From: a bacterium
GTDB lineage: Bacteria; Spirochaetota; UBA4802; UBA5550
Assembly (NCBI GenBank): GCA_024224995.1
Contig: JAAENB010001005.1
Location: 1-16,512, forward strand
Length of the DNA: 16,512 bases
Reading direction: 5' to 3'
In this document: positions 7,141 through 14,342 of the stretch, piece after piece
Position numbering within the stretch: position 1 is the first letter of the stretch
Layout: each line of letters opens with the position of its first letter
Translations under genes and position numbers: made by a program
The notes under the pieces: model-generated
What the model was told of the DNA's origin: nothing
Databases searched by the model: none
What the model saw: the letters and a program-made list of their open reading frames with translations, nothing else

Positions 7141-7488
7141 ATGAAAAAAATTAGTTTTAGTGATGTCAGGCCCTATACTCCTGCAGCAGGAGAACATACA
7201 AATATGGTTGCCTTGAAGCTGCATGGTAAAGAGGAAACCGGACTGGATTCTTACTGGATGGGACTTTCCCATTTCCTTCCAACAGGAGGAGCTGGTGTCG
7301 ACAACTCGCCATTTGAAAAGGTTTATTTTGTTCTGGAAGGTGAAATAACCATTATCGATGTGGAAAACAATGAGGAAATCCGACTGGGGAAATGGGATTC
7401 AATCGCAATCGGAAGGGGAGAATCCCGGCGTATCAGGAATGAAACCAATAATCCTGTAAGTATGCTTGTTGTATACAGTACGAAATAA
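7141..7488 (+). CDS. small single-domain cupin protein, metal ligands apparently lost
   Basis: A 115-residue protein with one beta-barrel cupin domain. The core FEKVYFVLEGEITIID (residues 59-74) matches cupin motif 1 in its Glu and Gly positions, but the His-x-His pair that normally binds metal is replaced (VDNSPFEKVYF). Motif 2 (IAIGRGESRRIRNETNNPV) has Arg where a His is usual. So the sequence argues against a classical metal centre. GGAGG precedes the ATG. Lying between the carrier and the SDR, it may bind a pathway intermediate, act as an isomerase or tautomerase-like helper for the keto/enol intermediates, or be a ligand sensor. None of these is shown. The fold call is good; the role is unknown. 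Confidence 0.75.
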   Translation: MKKISFSDVRPYTPAAGEHTNMVALKLHGKEETGLDSYWMGLSHFLPTGGAGVDNSPFEKVYFVLEGEITIIDVENNEEIRLGKWDSIAIGRGESRRIRNETNNPVSMLVVYSTK

Positions 7489-7551
7489 AATCATCCAGGG
7501 GTAAAACTCCGGAGGATTCTGACTCGCCAAATATCAAAAAAGGATAATTAT

Positions 7552-8343
7552 ATGGATCTTAAAAAACTTCCTTCATTTATGGAGGACTTGCATAGTGTAA
7601 AAGGGAAAACAGCAATAATAACCGGAGCTTCCGGAGGATTAGGACATATGATTGCTGCCGGCTTGGCCCTGGCCGGTGCAAATGTCATGATGACTGGCCG
7701 ATCTGAGGATAAGCTGGCTCCATTGGCTATGGAAATCCGGGCTTTGGGAGGATCAGTCGCTTATTCCATAGGGGATCCGGCAGTTCATGACGATGTCCTG
7801 AGGAATGTGGCTGATACTGTAGAGGAGTTTGGCAATATAGATATTCTTGTCACTTCCGCCGGAACCAATAAACCGGGGCTTATAACAGAGCAACCGGTTG
7901 AGGAATGGGAAATGATCATGGATGCAAATGTGAAGGGAACCTACCTTTTTTGTAAAGAGGTCGGGGACAATATGATCAAAACCGGAACCAGGGGGAAGGT
8001 CATTCTTGTGGGTTCCGCCCGAGGACATTTGGGAATGGCACGGTATTCTGCATACAGCCCAGCCAAGGGAGCTGTTCACCTTCTTACAAAATCACTGGCA
8101 TGCGAATGGGGACAGCATGGAATTAATGTGAATTCCATAGCACCCACAGTTTTCAGAACAGCTCTGACCCAGTGGATGTTTGAGGATGACGCTTTTTACA
8201 AAAACTTTTTAAAGCGGATTCCCATCGGAAGGCTAGGCGAACCGGAGGATTTTATAGGCCCTGTTCTGTTCCTGTCATCCAGGGCATCGGACTTTCTGAC
8301 AGGAGCCATCATAGATACTGATGGTGGGTACATGGCCGGCTAA
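7552..8343 (+). CDS. short-chain dehydrogenase/reductase, probable phloroglucinol reductase
   Basis: A 263-residue classical SDR. The nucleotide motif TGASGGLG is at 24-31, TSAG replaces the usual NNAG (101-104), and the catalytic set is Asn126, Ser155, Tyr168 and Lys172 (YSPAK). The C-terminal LTGAIIDTDGGYMAG is typical. TGR (48-50) after the second strand leaves an Arg next to the cofactor 2'-position, which favours NADPH. The start at 7552 has AAGGA 7 bases upstream. Phloroglucinol reductase belongs to this superfamily, related to polyhydroxynaphthalene reductases, and reduces the ring to dihydrophloroglucinol. I assign that role because the next gene is a cyclase-family hydrolase and the divergent unit carries the two later-step families. 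SDRs are versatile, so on sequence alone only the family is secure. Confidence 0.85.
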   Translation: MDLKKLPSFMEDLHSVKGKTAIITGASGGLGHMIAAGLALAGANVMMTGRSEDKLAPLAMEIRALGGSVAYSIGDPAVHDDVLRNVADTVEEFGNIDILVTSAGTNKPGLITEQPVEEWEMIMDANVKGTYLFCKEVGDNMIKTGTRGKVILVGSARGHLGMARYSAYSPAKGAVHLLTKSLACEWGQHGINVNSIAPTVFRTALTQWMFEDDAFYKNFLKRIPIGRLGEPEDFIGPVLFLSSRASDFLTGAIIDTDGGYMAG

Positions 8344-8394
8344 TCGGGTATCCATGATTGAATATAAATAAATTGTAATTGGAGATATAGAATA

Positions 8395-9333
8395 ATGGGA
8401 AAAAAAGTTGTAGTAGATTTAACTCATCCGTTTAGTGCGGATATACCTCTCTGGCCATATTTCAGTAAACCAAAGATTGATACTATGCATAATTTGTCAA
8501 AGAGTGGTGTATTAACACAGAAAATTGATGTAGTAATGCATTGTGGAACCCATGGCGATGCGCCAAGGCATGTAATGGAATATGAGTTTAACGGTAAAAG
8601 AGCCAGATATACCCATGAGATGCCTGTCGATGCCTATTATGGTGATGCCGTATGTCTGGATATTGAAGTTGAAAGATGGGGTCTAATAACTCCTGACCAT
8701 TTGTATGATGCCTGTGAAAGGGCAAATATCAAGCCCGAGGAGTTGGATGGAATGGTTCTTTGCCTCCATACAGGGATGCATCTGAAATTTGATGATTCCA
8801 AGGAATATTTCCACTATTCATGTGGAACAGGAATTGAGACTGGTAAATGGTTTGCCAGGTATAAACCAAAATGTGTTGCCATGGACATGCAGGCTCTTGA
8901 TCATCCTCTTCATACAACAATGGGTAAAAATGGGGGTGGTTTGGGTATGAACCTGAATGGCTACTCAGGTAAGCCTATAACAGAAGAGTATATCGAGGAA
9001 TTTGGTATTGAAGCCTTTGCCGAGTTTAATAAGGAAACCTATATTGAACAATTCGGTATGGAGAGATACACAGAAAAATTCGGTTTCCTTGAAGAACACC
9101 ATCTTGAGGGAACATGGGAGCCGTGTCACAAGTACTTGTTGGGCCATGGAATTGTCGGAATCGAAAACCTGGGTGGTGATTTGGAAAAAGTTGTCAACAA
9201 AAGATTCAAGTTTATGTCTTTTCCTCTTCGATGGCATATGGGTGATGGTTCCATGCTTCGTTGTGCAGCGGAAATTGATGAAGATGATTTAAACGACGCA
9301 CCGGAGAGAACATACAATTATGGTTCAGTTTAA
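8395..9333 (+). CDS. cyclase-family metal hydrolase, probable dihydrophloroglucinol cyclohydrolase
   Basis: A 312-residue member of the cyclase family (PF04199), which includes kynurenine formamidase and isatin hydrolase. The metal motif HCGTHGDAPRH (49-59) supplies His49, His53, Asp55 and His59. The downstream parts HTG (125-127), DMQALDHPLH (164-173) and GIENLGGDLE (255-264), and the closing GDGSMLRCAAEI, all fit. It is 50-90 residues longer than typical members, mainly because of an acidic segment around 195-240 with repeated YxExFG units. GGAGA lies 9 bases before the ATG. These enzymes open rings or amide bonds with a divalent metal, often Mn or Zn. In the phloroglucinol pathway a cyclase-family enzyme hydrolyses dihydrophloroglucinol to 3-hydroxy-5-oxohexanoate, and the gene directly follows the probable reductase. 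Formamidase activity is unlikely, as no tryptophan-pathway genes are present. Confidence 0.85.
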   Translation: MGKKVVVDLTHPFSADIPLWPYFSKPKIDTMHNLSKSGVLTQKIDVVMHCGTHGDAPRHVMEYEFNGKRARYTHEMPVDAYYGDAVCLDIEVERWGLITPDHLYDACERANIKPEELDGMVLCLHTGMHLKFDDSKEYFHYSCGTGIETGKWFARYKPKCVAMDMQALDHPLHTTMGKNGGGLGMNLNGYSGKPITEEYIEEFGIEAFAEFNKETYIEQFGMERYTEKFGFLEEHHLEGTWEPCHKYLLGHGIVGIENLGGDLEKVVNKRFKFMSFPLRWHMGDGSMLRCAAEIDEDDLNDAPERTYNYGSV

Positions 9334-9437
9334 GTAGTTTCGGAGCTCTCATATATTACCCTCAAGTCTTAAACTATGTTGGCCTCAGTCATAGGAGAGT
9401 TTGATAAGGGCGGAATGTTGCCCATATCAACTAGAGA

Positions 9438-9516
9438 CCTCTCCCAGCCTCTCCAAAGAGGAGTATAAGACCCTGTTTATCTTAACCTCTCCCCTCCGGG
9501 GAGATCGAGAGGGGTC
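9438..9516. repeat. degenerate copy of the CCTCTCC palindromic element
   Basis: CCTCT (9448-9452) pairs with AGAGG (9457-9461) around CCAA. Further on, CTCCCC (9489-9494) pairs with GGGGAG (9498-9503) around TCC, with a possible outer ACCTCTCCCC/GAGAGGGGT pairing. It resembles the element at 1880-1962 in composition and serial-hairpin layout but is decayed. Confidence 0.5.
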
Positions 9517-9543
9517 AGGATTTTAGGAAAAGGGAAAATGAGT

Positions 9544-9569
9544 ATTCTATTATTTGTGGGTAATAGAAT
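9544..9569. promoter_or_regulatory. perfect 9-base inverted repeat upstream of the exported hydrolase gene
   Basis: ATTCTATTA (9544-9552) and TAATAGAAT (9561-9569) are exact inverted complements separated by 8 bases, 68 bases before the ATG at 9638. Position and AT-rich arms suit a regulator-binding operator. A transcript hairpin is also possible, but no T-run follows. Confidence 0.4.
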
Positions 9570-9637
9570 GCATCCTTGGGATTGAGGGCTTGTGGGTTTA
9601 AAGAAGATGGAAAAATAAAAAAATCAGGTGGTAAAAA

Positions 9638-10696
9638 ATGAAGATTCCAGGACAATTATCTCTTACTATTGGCATGTTATTATTATCTTTGGTAGTATGC
9701 TCGACAATTTCCGCTTCAAATAAAGAAGATGAAACTCAATCAAAAAACCAGCCAATGCCTAAAAAGGAAAAAGAGATGACAGGACCGGTAGGGCCACCTC
9801 CAAGTTATAGTCATGAGCAGGAGTTTAGTGTTATAACAATTGGAACAGGAAATCCCATACCTAATAAAAATAGGGCAAGTGCCTGTACCATGGTACAGTA
9901 CAAGGGAAAGTATTATCTGGTTGATACTGGCAATGGTTCGAATAATTCGATGGCAATAAATGGATATGCTTTTTCAGATATAAAAGCAATTTTCTTCTCC
10001 CATCTTCATGCCGATCATACTACAGACTATATTGATATTATGATTAACAGATGGATGACCGGGGGGAAGGAGCTGGAGGTGATAGGGCCTCCCCGGTCAG
10101 GTGATTACCACAAATTTATGCTCAGCTTTTTTGCCGATGATTTAATTTACCGTAAATTCAGGGGAAATAAAACAGGTGTTTCCGATATTGGGATGTTTTC
10201 CGGGGTTAATATTAAAGAGTTAACCGGCAAGAATGAATTTGAACTGGACGGTATGATAATTAATACCTCCAAAATGATACATACACAATATAATCTTGCA
10301 TACAGGTTTGATGTGGATGGAAAATCTATTGTCATATCAGGTGATACTTCCTACAATGATGATCTTGTCATTCTCTCAAAAAATGCAGATATTCTTGTCA
10401 TTGATACAAGTACAATGCCGGTTGCCGAGACTGGTGCCGAAGAAAATGTGTTCACAGATGAAGCTATTGTAAAACCGGTACCAGTTTATGATTATAGTGG
10501 GGATTTCAATGTTGCACCTCATATGGGAATTGAAGATGTGGCAAAGACTGCGGCAGGAGCAAATGTTAAAAAAGTTGTGATTACCCATTTGGCTGCTAAA
10601 CCACTTAATATGGATAGGATCAGGGAGCAGTTTAGTGCAGCCGGATTTATTGGTGAAGTTATAGAAGCCAGGGATGGATTGGAAATTAATCCATAA
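9638..10696 (+). CDS. exported metallo-beta-lactamase-fold hydrolase (RNase Z/arylsulfatase-like branch)
   Basis: A 352-residue protein with an N-terminal hydrophobic segment (about 8-22) and small residues ahead of ASNKED, typical of a signal peptide. LVVC at 18-21 is only a weak lipobox, so periplasmic or anchored location is open. A low-complexity Lys/Pro linker (to about 55) leads to the metallo-beta-lactamase domain. It shows HLHADH (122-127), the two-metal motif, with further likely ligands at His215, Asp236 (SGDT) and His317 (ITHL). VITIGTGNPIPNKNRASA is the usual start of the RNase Z-like branch, but an exported member is unlikely to process tRNA. More likely it cleaves an ester, sulfate ester or lactone outside the cytoplasm. 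It lies 304 bases beyond the catabolic unit in the same direction and ends at a terminator. It might release the aromatic substrate from a conjugate, which is speculative. Confidence 0.8.
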   Translation: MKIPGQLSLTIGMLLLSLVVCSTISASNKEDETQSKNQPMPKKEKEMTGPVGPPPSYSHEQEFSVITIGTGNPIPNKNRASACTMVQYKGKYYLVDTGNGSNNSMAINGYAFSDIKAIFFSHLHADHTTDYIDIMINRWMTGGKELEVIGPPRSGDYHKFMLSFFADDLIYRKFRGNKTGVSDIGMFSGVNIKELTGKNEFELDGMIINTSKMIHTQYNLAYRFDVDGKSIVISGDTSYNDDLVILSKNADILVIDTSTMPVAETGAEENVFTDEAIVKPVPVYDYSGDFNVAPHMGIEDVAKTAAGANVKKVVITHLAAKPLNMDRIREQFSAAGFIGEVIEARDGLEINP

Positions 10697-10711
10697 ATAA
10701 AAGTTATATAA

Positions 10712-10755
10712 ATGCCCTGGTACCAGATACGGAGTAATCAGGGCATATCTTTTTA
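10712..10755 (+). terminator. intrinsic terminator after the metallo-beta-lactamase-fold gene
   Basis: ATGCCCTG (10712-10719) pairs perfectly with CAGGGCAT (10739-10746) across a 19-base loop, followed by ATCTTTTT. The 8-bp stem and T-run 15 bases after the stop codon fit a rho-independent terminator, although the loop is longer than usual. Confidence 0.7.
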
Positions 10756-10882
10756 GATTCATTACATGTTTAAATAGAGAATATTGAGTGGTAGTATTTA
10801 ATAACAATTAGTTGGATTTCCCTATTGTAAATTGATAATTCAGGCTGGAATTTTTTAGCGGGAATTATTATCATGAACAACC

Positions 10883-11476
10883 ATGAAGTGTTATAATTTC
10901 AGTCCGGAAACATCTGTAAAAGAACTCTCTCTGGATAAGTTAATGGAATATTACAAACCGGAAGAGATCCTCGGTTATTGCAGTAGATGCCCCAATTATG
11001 GTAGTTACTGGTCATGCCCTCCTCATAGTTTCTCAGTCCCCAAATATTTAAGTCAATACAAATGGGTTTATATCCTGGGTATGAAGGTTTTTCCCAACAA
11101 GGTATCTGGTCAATCTGATCCCCTGGAATATTACCATGTTACTAAAAAAGACTTTAATATAAGACTGATCAACCGAGAACAATTATTTCCAGGTTCGGAA
11201 GTTCTTATTTCGGGGCATTGTCATGTGTGTGATATCTGTTCAAGACAGATTGGAAAAACCTGTACTGTGCCATCCAGGCAGAGGTACTCCCTGGAATCAC
11301 TGGGAGTCAAAATCTCAGATTTACTAAGGGATTATTTTAATGATAATCTCCAATGGAAAGGTTCTGAGATCCCTGACTATATGTATATTATCACAGGAAT
11401 TCTCTCTGTTCAAAAGATAAAAATGCAAAAGATAAAAATGGAAGTTCTTGTCAGTGAGATCTCAAGAAAAGACTAA
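10883..11476 (+). CDS. DUF2284 cysteine-rich predicted metal-binding protein
   Basis: A 197-residue soluble protein with the signature cysteines of DUF2284 (PF10050). The first cluster is GYCSRCPNYGSYWSCPPHSF (residues 32-51) and the second is GHCHVCDICSRQIGKTC followed by VPSRQRYSLESLGV. The spacing of at least six Cys suggests an iron-sulfur or zinc site. The biochemical role of the family is not established, but members are common in anaerobes. The reading frame has a stop 9 bases upstream of the ATG, so the start is close to right even though the ribosome site is weak. The coding sequence carries a perfect 15-base tandem duplication near its end, giving QKIKM twice. It sits alone between two terminators, so it is probably a single-gene unit, and a link to either neighbouring pathway is unproven. 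Confidence 0.8.
   Translation: MKCYNFSPETSVKELSLDKLMEYYKPEEILGYCSRCPNYGSYWSCPPHSFSVPKYLSQYKWVYILGMKVFPNKVSGQSDPLEYYHVTKKDFNIRLINREQLFPGSEVLISGHCHVCDICSRQIGKTCTVPSRQRYSLESLGVKISDLLRDYFNDNLQWKGSEIPDYMYIITGILSVQKIKMQKIKMEVLVSEISRKD
11411..11440 (+). repeat. 15-base tandem duplication within the DUF2284 gene
   Basis: CAAAAGATAAAAATG occurs twice head-to-tail (11411-11425 and 11426-11440) without mismatch and in frame, encoding QKIKM-QKIKM. A perfect in-frame copy suggests a recent slippage event close to the C-terminus. Confidence 0.85.
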
Positions 11477-11511
11477 AACATCCATCATTTGTTGAATGAA
11501 GGTTATGTTTT
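11475..11511. terminator. bidirectional terminator between convergent units
   Basis: AAAACAT (11475-11481) pairs with ATGTTTT (11505-11511), and inside this TCATT (11485-11489) pairs with AATGA (11495-11499) around TGTTG. There is a mismatch and a small bulge between the two stems. T-rich tracts follow on both strands (TTTTAATCTTTT rightward, TTTTAGTCTTTT leftward). It overlaps the DUF2284 stop codon and lies 26 bases from the aminotransferase stop codon, as expected for convergent genes. Confidence 0.6.
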
Positions 11512-11536
11512 AATCTTTTCCATAAGATAAATAATT

Positions 11537-12721
11537 CTATTTACTATTGATCTCTTCCTTTAGCAGTTCCCCCAACCGTTTTATCCCCTCGACAATTTTA
11601 TCTTCGGGCATTGTGGAATAATTGACCCTCATCGCGTTGTTAACCCCTCCGTTGGGGAAAAATGATGCTCCGGGGACAAAAGCCACCTTTTTTTCAAGGG
11701 CCTTAACCATCAATTTTTTTGTATCGATAAAATCCGGAACCTCGACCCAGGTGAATAATCCCCCTCTGGGATATGTGTATTTTACCTCTTTAGGAAAATA
11801 TTTTTCCATACTTTCCATCATAAGATCCCTTCTCTTCTTATAGACAACTTTAATCTTTTCCACATGCTTGTCCAGATTATACATCTCCATATATGTATCA
11901 AGTTCCCTCTGGCTCATGGAATTTGATTGGAGATCCGCACTCTGTTTAACCATTATATACTTATTTATTATTTGGGGATCAGCACAAACCCATCCTATCC
12001 TGAGTCCCGGACAGAATGTTTTGGAAAATGTTCCAAGAAAAATGACCAGCCCTTTTGTGTCCATGGATTTGATGGAGGGCATCCTCTCCCCCTCGAATAC
12101 CAGGTCTCCATAGGGATTATCCTCCACTACTGGTATATTGAATTTATTGGCCAGTTCAATCAATTTATGTCTTCTTTCCAGATTCCATGTTCTACCTGAT
12201 GGATTCTGGAAATCTGGGATTACATATATCATCTTTACGTTCTTAGTTTCAGATAAAGCCTTTTCAAGATCATCCATGACCATCCCATTTTCGTCAGTTT
12301 CAATCTCTTTAAATTTTGCTTCATAAGATTGGAAGGCATTAATAGCACCAAGATAACTGGGGCTTTCGCATAAAACCACATCTCCTGGATTAATGAATAT
12401 TTTTCCAGAAAAATCCAGTCCCTGCTGGGATCCGCTTGTAATAAGGATCTCATCTTTTGAGACATTTATTCCGATTGGTTTCATTCTATCGGCGATTTTT
12501 TCCCTTAAGGGATCATACCCTTCTGTTGGACTGTACTGCAGGGCTTCCTGTCCCATCTCATCCAGTACTTTGCAGCTGACCTTTTTCATTTCCTCAATAG
12601 GGAAAAGCTCGGGAGCCGGAAGGCCTCCGGCAAATGATATCAGCCCCTCTATGGTTGCCAGTTTTAATATTTCCCTTATCTCTGAAGCTTTTACATCTTT
12701 AACTCGGTCAGAAAACATCAT
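11537..12721 (-). CDS. class I PLP-dependent aminotransferase (LysN/2-aminoadipate-like branch)
   Basis: A 394-residue fold-type I aminotransferase. The PLP lysine is Lys234 in GTFSKTFCPGLRIGW. Other cofactor residues are Asn173 in QNPSG, Asp201 and Tyr204 in VVEDNPYGDL, and the phosphate-binding area around TSGSQQGL (95-102). The C-terminal Arg expected to hold the alpha-carboxylate is in AMRVNYS. The sequence resembles the LysN/aromatic aminotransferase branch that acts on 2-aminoadipate, leucine and aromatic amino acids. Two ATGs lie in tandem (12721 and 12718), with AGGTGG 4 and 7 bases upstream respectively, so the second may be used. It is the last gene of the operon, 56 bases after the regulator. 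With the 2-oxoacid oxidoreductase it would convert an amino acid to the 2-oxoacid for oxidative decarboxylation. The amino acid is not determined. Confidence 0.85.
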   Translation of the reverse strand: MMFSDRVKDVKASEIREILKLATIEGLISFAGGLPAPELFPIEEMKKVSCKVLDEMGQEALQYSPTEGYDPLREKIADRMKPIGINVSKDEILITSGSQQGLDFSGKIFINPGDVVLCESPSYLGAINAFQSYEAKFKEIETDENGMVMDDLEKALSETKNVKMIYVIPDFQNPSGRTWNLERRHKLIELANKFNIPVVEDNPYGDLVFEGERMPSIKSMDTKGLVIFLGTFSKTFCPGLRIGWVCADPQIINKYIMVKQSADLQSNSMSQRELDTYMEMYNLDKHVEKIKVVYKKRRDLMMESMEKYFPKEVKYTYPRGGLFTWVEVPDFIDTKKLMVKALEKKVAFVPGASFFPNGGVNNAMRVNYSTMPEDKIVEGIKRLGELLKEEINSK

Positions 12722-12777
12722 TCTACCACCTTTTTACATTTTTTTTCCATTCAGACAACATGTTTTTGTTGCCTGAG

Positions 12778-13422
12778 TCATTTTATATACCCGAAGAATC
12801 GACGAGACATCAGGTTTACAAATTTTAGGGTATGTTCTTCAGTTTCAATTCTGGCTTTCTCGGTATCCCTTGCTTTAATGGCACTGGCCATATTTTTCAG
12901 GGTTTCGTAAAACCAGTCGAAATCATCGATAACATATTCAATTGACTGTAGAAACCTTGCGGTTTTTGTATTGAGCTGATCCAGTATCTCTATAAGCATC
13001 TCGTTTCCCGATGCCTGTCTTATAATCTGGTGAAATCTCTGGTCGTCATTAATACAGAGCTTGTAATCTCTGACAATATCGTACTTGGCGAACCGGGTGA
13101 TAATTTCAAACAACTCGTCAATCTCCTTGTCGCTTGCCCGTTTCGCTGCCAGTTCAGCCGCCAGTCCCTCCAGATTTTTCTTTACCTCGTAGGCATTTTT
13201 TACGGATTTCAGGTCTATCTGGGTTACAAAAGTTCCCACTCTCGGCCTGGTTTCAATAAGGCCAATCTGGGCCAGCTTAATCAGAGCTTCCCTTACGGGA
13301 GTCCTGCTGACTCCGAATTCCTCTATTAGATCCTTCTCCTGTATCGGATCTCCAGGCTTCATTTCGAGATTTATTATTCTCTTTTTTAAAATTTCAAATA
13401 TATGTATATTGGCTAATTTCAA
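12778..13422 (-). CDS. GntR-family transcriptional regulator (FCD type)
   Basis: A 214-residue regulator. The N-terminal winged helix-turn-helix contains EKDLIEEFGVSRTPVREALIKLAQIGLIETRPRVGTFV in two halves (about 23-42 and 43-65), the clear GntR signature. The C-terminal all-helical FCD domain has the first metal-type residues Asp and His in DDQRFH and a late His in EEHTL. The middle EH of the usual triad appears replaced (FYETLKNM), so its ligand may be bound without a full metal site. The start is TTG at 13422, with AGAGG 9 bases upstream. No ATG gives a better N-terminus. It follows the beta subunit by 17 bases, so it is co-transcribed with the genes it probably controls, in response to a 2-oxoacid or related carboxylate. 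Confidence 0.88.
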   Translation of the reverse strand: MKLANIHIFEILKKRIINLEMKPGDPIQEKDLIEEFGVSRTPVREALIKLAQIGLIETRPRVGTFVTQIDLKSVKNAYEVKKNLEGLAAELAAKRASDKEIDELFEIITRFAKYDIVRDYKLCINDDQRFHQIIRQASGNEMLIEILDQLNTKTARFLQSIEYVIDDFDWFYETLKNMASAIKARDTEKARIETEEHTLKFVNLMSRRFFGYIK

Positions 13423-13439
13423 TGATACAAACCTCTGCT

Positions 13440-14342
13440 TTAACTATTCCAGCTTTTTCGTATTTTCTCCCATTTTTCATCCCTCATGGCTTCAATATGG
13501 ACGATCTCCTCATCGGTTATATGCTTGAATCTTCCTTGTCGCTTAATGTGGTCTTTTATCGGTTTGAACTCAGATGGCGTCTTGTTTACTTTATATTCAC
13601 CATTCTCATATTCAGCCAGGTACCACAGCCCTGTATCTACAACCTCCTTCCCAAGGTCAACGGATATTTCCGAGCCATGGCCCCATCCTGTAGGGCAGGG
13701 GCTGTAGACGTGGATATATGAGGGGCCGTCACATTCTTTTGCTTTTCGGACTTTATTGACAAAATCTTCCAGGTAGCCAATGCTGGCTGTTGCGGCATAC
13801 TTAATACCATGGGCTACAACAATTTCGAACATGTTCTTTTTTTCAGTTATATTTCCCCTGATCGCCTTTCCAACAGGGGTGGTAGTGGTGCTTGCACCGA
13901 AGGGGGTCAACCCACTTTTCTGAATCCCGGTGTTCATATATGCCTCATTATCGGTGCAGATATATATGAATTTATCTCCCCTGTCTATAGCTCCGGACAG
14001 AGCCTGGATTCCAATATCGGCGGTTCCCCCATCTCCGGCAAATCCCACTGAGAGGGGCTTCTCCTTTCCCAATGCTTCCAGTCCCGCTGCAATTCCGGTT
14101 GTAACGGCTGCTGTAGAGGCGAAGGGAGTTATTATGGCGTTGTTTTTAAATGCCATGTTGGGGTAGATAAATGATACTGCGGCCATGCATCCGGCGGGAA
14201 GAGATAGATATGCATCATCCCCCAGCACTTTCAGTGCCAGTCGCAGGGCAAGGCTCTCACCACATCCTCCACAGGCTTTGTGGCCATAAAAATATTCGTT
14301 GTTGTCTATATTCCTTGCATTCAGTTTTGTTGCTGTACTCAT
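13440..14342 (-). CDS. porB: 2-oxoacid:ferredoxin oxidoreductase, beta subunit (TPP-binding)
   Basis: A 300-residue catalytic subunit that binds thiamine diphosphate and the proximal 4Fe-4S cluster. Cysteines at 24 and 27 (ACGGCGESL), 52 (PAGC) and 216 (SPCPTGWGHG) are the usual cluster ligands. GFAGDGGTADIG (about 100-111) and the NEAYMNTGIQKSG segment are the Mg-TPP motif. The substrate 2-oxoacid is decarboxylated and passed to CoA with reduction of ferredoxin. The start at 14342 makes an ATGA overlap with the alpha subunit stop and has GGGA 8 bases upstream. An ATG at 14351 is the alternative and adds three residues. YMNTGIQ resembles pyruvate oxidoreductase beta chains, but ketoisovalerate and related enzymes share it, so substrate remains open. 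Confidence 0.88.
   Translation of the reverse strand: MSTATKLNARNIDNNEYFYGHKACGGCGESLALRLALKVLGDDAYLSLPAGCMAAVSFIYPNMAFKNNAIITPFASTAAVTTGIAAGLEALGKEKPLSVGFAGDGGTADIGIQALSGAIDRGDKFIYICTDNEAYMNTGIQKSGLTPFGASTTTTPVGKAIRGNITEKKNMFEIVVAHGIKYAATASIGYLEDFVNKVRKAKECDGPSYIHVYSPCPTGWGHGSEISVDLGKEVVDTGLWYLAEYENGEYKVNKTPSEFKPIKDHIKRQGRFKHITDEEIVHIEAMRDEKWEKIRKSWNS

Larger units (their letters stand above)
9334..9637. other. intergenic spacer with repeats, no gene
   Basis: About 300 bases between the hydrolase and the metallo-beta-lactamase-fold gene. It contains a degenerate copy of the CTCTCC-rich palindromic family (9438-9516) and a perfect inverted repeat (9544-9569). I see no open frame with a ribosome site and no clear promoter, and no standard T-run terminator directly after 9333. 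Confidence 0.6.

Noticed and set aside
8395..9333. Cyclase-family gene as kynurenine formamidase
   Set aside because: The motif fits, but there are no tryptophan dioxygenase or kynureninase genes, the organism looks anaerobic, and the protein is clearly longer than KynB.
10376..10807. 143-residue minus-strand open frame across the end of the metallo-beta-lactamase-fold gene
   Set aside because: It is antisense to conserved coding sequence, runs through the terminator hairpin, and has no recognisable domain.
12393..12776. 127-residue plus-strand open frame over the aminotransferase start
   Set aside because: It is the complement of the conserved N-terminal part of the aminotransferase, with no ribosome site or family features.
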